Below are positions 58,704-64,000 of a stretch of DNA of 64,000 bases, piece after piece. The stretch comes from Callaeas wilsoni. Taxonomy: Eukaryota; Chordata; Aves; Passeriformes; Callaeidae. The notes below the pieces were generated by a model. That model had not been told where the DNA came from. It was given only the letters and a program-made list of their open reading frames with translations, and searched no databases. Numbering within the stretch: position 1 is the first letter of the stretch; each line of letters begins with the position of its first letter. The position numbers were made by a program, and so were the translations under genes. Location: the NCBI GenBank assembly GCA_013398955.1, contig VWPU01014174.1, positions 1 through 64,000 on the forward strand, in the 5' to 3' direction.

Positions 58704-61700
58704 CTACATGTTGGACACGGTGATGGAGTTGAAGTAGCTCAGCAAGTCCTCCATGGTGAAGTCCAGGGCAATCCCCGCTCCTGCATAGCAGCGTTGGATG
58801 AGCTCCTCAAACTCCTGGTACTGCCGGATGAACTCCTGCTCCATGGCCTGCCACACCACCTGGAAAACCAGAACCCCTGCTCCATGGCCTGCCACACCAC
58901 CTGGAAAACCAGAACCCCTGCTCCATGGGCTGCCACACCACCTGGAAAACCAGAATTCCAGCTCCATAGCCTGCCACACCACCTGGAAAACCAGGATTGC
59001 AGCTCCATGGCCTGCCACATCACCTGGAAAACCAGGATTCCTGTTCTGTGGCCTGCCACGCCACCTGGAAAAGCAGACCTCAGCTCTTGCCCCTGCCCCT
59101 GCAGCCATAAAGGCAGTACTGTCCTGAATCCCAAACCATCCCAGTGTCACACCCATCCCACTCCAGTTACCGGCAGAAGATTTTCCTCTGGGGACAGATA
59201 TTTGCGGGTTTTCCTGTAAAGGGTCTCCAGGGCTCTTTTGACTTCCTTGCCAGGATATTTTTCGATGACTTTCCGGAGTTCCTGCTTGCTGTAGGCCAGC
59301 TGGAAGCTGACCTCCTCTTCCTTCACTCCCTGAGCCAGGCGGGCTTTCACTCCCTCAAAGAAATGCTGGAAAGGGAAGGAGACATTCCATGGTGAGCCAT
59401 CCTAAGGTGGATTCCTGTGTCAGGGCTGACACCTGATCGGTGTCCTCAGTTCCCTTGCCATGTCTAATTCTGTTGAAATGCACAAGTGGGGAGTGTTTAA
59501 TGAAGTACTGGAGATTTTTGTCCTCCAGGAAAGCAGAGTTTAGGGAATTTTGTGGTTCTGTCCCCTCCCTGCTCAACAAGCAGCATCTCTAAGGGTTGCA
59601 GGCCCATGGAGCAATGGGGCTGCTGGAAAAATCCCTCCTGTTCCTTGGTGCTCCTCCCAGTTTTCTCCCCACAGAGGGTTTGGAGCTGGGGGTGGGGATG
59701 GAGGATCCCAGAACCTGCAGAGGTGTAAAGCAAAACATAAATTTTTTCAGTTCTTGTGACATCTCTGCCACAGCTGGACAGGGCATTCCACATCTTCTGT
59801 AAAACAAGGGAATAATCCCTTCCTTCATCCTCCTGTGTTCAAACAGCCCAAGAATCTCTTTCGGTATTCTGGCTGCAACTTGGCAGTGGAGGAATACCCT
59901 AAATCCCAAGGATTTTAAGTTCCTAAATGTATGGACTATTCCCAAGAACTAGGAGTGGGCTCCTGCACTACTTACACCTCTTTGCACCTTCTCTTGGTGA
60001 AGAGAAACTGAGGGAGATGGAGGAGGCCATGCCAGGATTTTGGGAAATCCAGGTGCCCTCATACCCCATTCACTTTGTTGTGAGCAATAAAATGATCCTT
60101 TCTGTGGAGAGTTGCCGGGATGAACCACACGTACTCACAGAGTTATTGGTGGAACTCCTTTTTTTGATTATTATAGGCCTGGTTATATACATTAGTCAGC
60201 TTGTTCACGAGCCACTTAGCAACTTAGGATTGGATAATAGCTATTATTATGCGTATAGTAATTAATGCGGATTGGCTATAGCTAAACAATCATGATTTTT
60301 CTTTATTCTTTTCTTGTGGTTACATGCTCCTGTTTTCTCATCCTGTCTTCCCATCTTGTTACTTTCTTACCAGTGACTTGGTTTCTTCTTTCTTGCTTAT
60401 TCAGGATGATCAGGGTTGCTGAGGCCTGGGTTGTGCACATTCCAATGAGCAGCTCCCATGAGAAACTGCTCCCAGTATCCATTTTCTCTGAGAAACTGCT
60501 CAACAATTACTGAAACCTGGGTTGTGCATGTAGCTTAGCGCTGCATGTCCTTGCTCAGAGAGCCATTCTTCTACACCTTTCCATTGGAAAAGGGAGGGTT
60601 TGAAGCCATAGCAGAGCTCAGGTAGCACAAGACATGGAGCTGATTCTCCAGCCAAGCCAACAAATGTTTGACAGCAACGACTGGAAACAAATTGGATGTA
60701 ACAGGTCCCATAAATAATTCCAGCTGGGCTCCGTCTGCGAGACATTTTAGGAAGAGGGAAGGAGCGGAAGAGCCACGGTCTGGGGAAGGAGGGAATGTCT
60801 GATTGAGTTAGCAGAGCCAGATGCTCTTAGCTCAGTTAACAAAGCAGCCACTCGGGAAGTGGCTGGATGGATCAGCCCAGGCAGCCGTGAAAAAAGAACC
60901 GGGATCTGCCAGATGCCGGCACACAACCGGAGCGGGAATGGGAACAAACTGGGAACAAACTCCCCACCAGTGCTTTGGAATTCTGCCCCCCTTGTGTCTT
61001 GGTCCACCACCTGGGCAAGGGCACGAGGAGAAAGCAGCAGGAAAATGAAAAAATCCCGCACATGGTTTGGATTGTCAGTGAGAAGAGGGCGTGGGAAAGG
61101 CTTCCTTGTTGGCAGGCTGATCCCATTATCTGGATATAAGGAACTTTTTCCAGTGAGGACGAGCTGGGATAATCAATCAAACCTGCTCAGGGATGTGATA
61201 GAGTCCCACCACTGGAACTTTCAGGAAGTGACAGGACAGGGAGCTGCAGAATCTCATCCAGGCAACCTCCCCAGTAAAGTTTGGACTGGATGATCCTTTG
61301 GGACCCCTTCCAGCCCGGGATTCTGTGATGCTGCTGAGGTGGGACTGCACAGCCAAACGCAGCAGCGGCCAGGGAAGGGAGCGCTGGACAGGACATTTCA
61401 CATCTGCTGTAAAACAAGGGAATAGTCCATTCCTTTATACTCCTGTCTGTTCATACAGCCCAAGAATCTGTTTGGGTATTCCTGCTGCAATTTGGCTGTG
61501 GAGAAATACCCTAAATCCTAAAGATTTAGAGTTCCTAAATGTATGGACTGTTTCCAAGAACCAGGAATGGGCTCCTGCATTATTTACACCCCTTTGCACC
61601 TTCCCTTGGAGTCTGTGCTCAGACTGGGGGAGCTGGAGAAGGCCGTGCCAGGATTTTGGGAATCCCTGAGGAGAATGAAATCCAGGTGCTCTCATATCCT

Positions 61701-63675
61701 GTGACAACGAAGTAACATAATTCCAGACTGGATTCAGGGCAGGGAGATTTGAACACCAGTTAATCCAGAGGTTTGGGAAGAGCCCTTGCCCTTGGAGGCC
61801 CAGGCCAGGGTGCTGTACTCACCTTGAGCCTCTCCAGGGGCTGGCCCAGGTATGTGGTGACATATTTCTCCATGTGCTCCCTGGACCTTTGCTCGGCTTC
61901 TCTCTTCTTTTCCTCCAGGCAGGGGATGTTCTTTTGGCACAGGAAGTTGTGGATGTGGTGGAAATTTTCCATCATCACCATATCTGTGTTCACCTTTAGG
62001 TTTGCTGAGGACAGGCTGTTGACTGGAAAGGAAGGAGGGAATCAGGTGTGGAGAGAAGCCCCTGCGGGCTGTCAGGAGGGACGTGCCTTTGGGATGGCTC
62101 ATTTGAACCATCTGACTTCAGGAAGAGTAATTATAACACAAATCCTGACCCCTGGCCGTGACTCCCTACCTCACCTGCTTCCCTGCAAACATTCCTGGGG
62201 CCTGGCTGGGCCGTGTCCATGGATTAATCAGTGGGTCACCCCAGGCTCCTCTGCAGCTGGGAGCTGCCTCTCTGCATCCCCTCATGATCTGTGGTCAGAG
62301 CTGTGACCTCTGCAGCTCCCCAGGTCATCTCAAGGCAGGAAAACAAGATATTTCCACTGACAGGAAGCTGTGGGCTCCAGGTGGGACAACACGGGGATCT
62401 ATGGAACCTCCCCAGCCTGCTCTCCCAACCCCTCTCTCTTTACCAACACCCCTTGGTGTTCCTGGGGGAGTTTTTCTTGGCTCCCCAGACCTTGTAAGAG
62501 GAGTCTGATCTGTGAGGAGCTCTCCCTCCATAGAGGGACAGGAGATGTTGGAATTGGATCCAAAGCTGAGCCCGTGTGTCTCAGTCCTGTCACCCCCGGG
62601 CCCATCCTGCTGTGACAGACACTGCTCACCCGGAATTTGTCTGGTGCTCCCAGGCTCTTGCTCAGGGAAAGGGGTTCCAGGAGCAGGCAGTGTCCAGGGG
62701 ACAGGCAGCTCCCACCCTTCCACACCTGGAATTTGCCTGGTGCTCCCAGGCTCTTGCTCAGGGAGAGGGATTTCAGTGCCCAAGGACAGGCAGCTTCTAC
62801 CCCGCCCTGGTGGCCCAGCTGGTGACTCCTGCAGCTGCAGGTGAGCGTTTCCTGACCAGGACACCCAGCCTTGGCACTCACTGCTGCTGAAGATGCTGCT
62901 GGCCAGCCTGAGCTGGGCCTTGTCCAGCTCCCCCCGGCGCCGGGATGTCCGGAACGCCTCCTCAGAGAAGGCCACGAACTCCTCGAAGCGGCTGACGCAG
63001 GGCAGGATCCCCCCTCTCATCCTGCTGGGAGTCTTGGCCTCCTCGATCTCCTTGCACAAGGTCCCCTGAGAACGACACAAAGACGTGGCACCCTCAGATC
63101 CGACCTCGTTTGGTGGAGCAGAGGCCAGGAAAGAAGACAAGGAGCTGGGTTGGGGAATGCCGCTTCCATTTAGAACGCCTTCTATAATTCTGTTCAGAAG
63201 ATTCCAGAAGAGGTCAAACATCACTCAGGTCTACTGGGTTTCCTCCTACTGACACTCACAATGCATTTGTTGAAGTTGCTCTTGGCCAGGAGCAGCACAT
63301 TCCCCAAGAGGCTGTGGAGGAAGGACGAGGGGGGAGCTGAGGAAGAGCCCCGGCTCCTAAACACGGAGTCACTCAAGGTCACCAGGGCCTGCAGGCAGCC
63401 CAGTGGGTGGGCCTTGTTGCAGATATCCAGAAATGCCCTCAGCTCTGGCTCCAGGCAGCTGAAGAGCTCACTCAGCAGTTGGGTTGTGGCTTCTTCTGGC
63501 CTTAAAAACCAAACCAAACCATGGGAAAGGTCAGGAATGAACGGGAAGGGACCCTTCAGCCCACGTCCTGCCAGAACACCCGGGGTATCCCATCACCCAC
63601 GTACCGGCTCCGGGGCTTGGTGCAAGGAGGATCCCCTGGAGGTGCCGTGGGCTCTCTTCCCTTAGTGGCAGATGC
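58704..63675 (-). CDS. EXOC1-like: Exocyst complex component 1 (Sec3)-like protein, C-terminal part, 5' end beyond window
   Basis: Six exons on the minus strand: 63605-63675, 63260-63500, 62882-63065, 61823-62022, 59171-59365 and 58704-58859 (stop TAG at 58706-58704). They encode about 348 residues and the gene continues past 64000. The translation aligns with the C-terminal third of human EXOC1 (894 aa): [77 protein letters not shown], then [22 protein letters not shown]1/Sec3 helps tether secretory vesicles at the plasma membrane (family knowledge). Many substitutions and a short proline-rich exon ([12 protein letters not shown]) point to a diverged paralog rather than EXOC1 itself. The last exon's acceptor is part of a 41-bp minisatellite. 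Confidence 0.92.
58841..59085. repeat. 41-bp minisatellite containing the last exon's splice acceptor (six copies)
   Basis: CCATGGCCTGCCACACCACC followed by TGGAAAACCAG recurs every 41 bases at 58841, 58882, 58923, 58964, 59005 and 59046. On the minus strand each unit is TTTTCCAG, then GTGGTGTGGCAGGCCATGG, that is, the acceptor and first exon codons VVWQAM. The copy at 58841 is the one that joins to the rest of the exon. Confidence 0.95.
59779..60020. repeat. Dispersed duplicate, copy 1
   Basis: About 240 bases, from GACAGGGCATTCCACATC to the TTTGCACCTTC end, are repeated at 61386-61625 in the same orientation. The copies share features such as TTCCTAAATGTATGGACT, with identity near 80-85 percent by eye. 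It may be an unrecognised interspersed element or an old duplication. It lies in an EXOC1-like intron. Confidence 0.8.
60100..60330. mobile_element. AT-rich insertion, possible LTR fragment
   Basis: A stretch with unusual composition (GGTTATATACATTAGTCAGC, TTAATGCGGATTGGC, then an AT-rich CTTTATTCTTTTC run) interrupts GC-rich intron. It has TATA-like and CCAAT-like (ATTGG) elements reminiscent of retroviral U3. No clear ends or target duplication were found. Confidence 0.3.
61170..61330 (+). mobile_element. CR1 LINE 3' tail
   Basis: CCAGTAAAGTTTGGACTGGA, then TGATCCTTTGGGACCCCTTC, then CCGGGATTCTGTGATGCTG, plus orientation, in an EXOC1-like intron. Confidence 0.75.
61386..61625. repeat. Dispersed duplicate, copy 2
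   Basis: Second copy of the block at 59779-60020, starting GACAGGACATTTCACATC. It sits directly after a CR1 tail, about 1.6 kb from copy 1 within the same intron. Confidence 0.8.
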
Positions 63676-63696
63676 CTGAAAAAAAGATTGGAGTGG

Positions 63697-64000
63697 TGTG
63701 GATGCTGAAATGCTGTTAGCAGGGAAATTTTCTCTTCTTGCATTCATTCTGTGAGAACTTTTCCTTTGCTGTGTAAGGGATGTAAACAATAGATAGGGTT
63801 TTTTAAATAGCATTCATATCTGGTATCTTCTGACTTTGTGTACATTATATTAGGAAAAAACATTTCTAAATGAGTGTCTGAGTCTTTGATCAATCACCCT
63901 AGGAGAAGTGTGAACACTGTTCAATTGCTTTATGGGACTAGAATATATAAATGGTATTGTAAATTTAATAAATAATTCATTCCTCACTCTGGACTCCTGC
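63697..64000 (+). mobile_element. ERVK-like LTR, cut by the window end
   Basis: Starts TGTGGATGCTGAAATGC and is near-identical to the LTR at 2408-2748, with a few substitutions and small indels, until the window stops 304 bases in. The preceding bases GAGTGG (63691-63696) would be its 6-bp target site. It lies in an intron of the EXOC1-like gene, antisense to it. Whether it is a solo LTR or the 5' LTR of a longer provirus cannot be told. Confidence 0.85.

Noticed and set aside
58704..63675. EXOC1 itself
   Set aside because: The domain order and signature match EXOC1, but many conserved-core positions differ. A diverged paralog fits better, although the missing N-terminal part prevents certainty.

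Overview
This is a nuclear window from a bird. Short CR1 LINE 3' ends are scattered throughout, there are avian-type retroviral solo LTRs, the genes have small GT-AG introns, and GC-rich minisatellites are abundant. Songbird-like CR1 spelling makes a passerine plausible, but the species cannot be fixed from sequence alone. Two single N bases (29954 and 48486) sit inside minisatellites and look like collapsed assembly joins.

Layout. (1) 1-3230, plus strand: 3' part of centrin-2 (CETN2), with a solo LTR in its third intron. (2) 4485-8646, minus strand: a complete four-exon ES1/GATD3-like gene of the DJ-1/PfpI fold, convergent with CETN2. (3) 9687-10315: a minus-strand solo LTR. (4) 12309-20444, plus strand: gene A, nine exons and 874 codons. 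It encodes a polytopic membrane protein built from three repeats resembling the acetate/succinate transporter family (GPR1/FUN34/YaaH), followed by a YrdC/Sua5/TsaC-like domain. (5) 20445-31337: gene-poor spacer with CR1 pieces and one minisatellite. (6) 30964-40309, minus strand: gene B, ten exons and also 874 codons, a diverged paralog of gene A with the same architecture, tail to tail with it. (7) 40310-44680: head-to-head intergenic region with a 52-bp minisatellite. (8) 44681-52285, plus strand: a six-exon cis-aconitate decarboxylase (ACOD1/IRG1)-like gene with an intact active site and a mitochondrial-type leader. (9) 54253-about 55900, minus strand: GLOD5. (10) 58704 to beyond the window end, minus strand: the C-terminal third of an EXOC1 (Sec3)-like exocyst gene. 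A second copy of the CETN2-intron LTR lies at the window's end.

Most interesting reading. Two triple AceTr-YrdC fusion proteins lie beside an itaconate-forming type enzyme, and gene B is head to head with that enzyme gene. This suggests, as inference only, a small-carboxylate (itaconate, succinate or acetate) production-and-transport neighbourhood. Nothing in the sequence alone proves co-function. Exon boundaries below were read by eye from splice signals, reading-frame phase and recalled family alignment. They are internally consistent in phase for all six genes, except that the first exons of CETN2, GLOD5 and the EXOC1-like gene are missing or unresolved.
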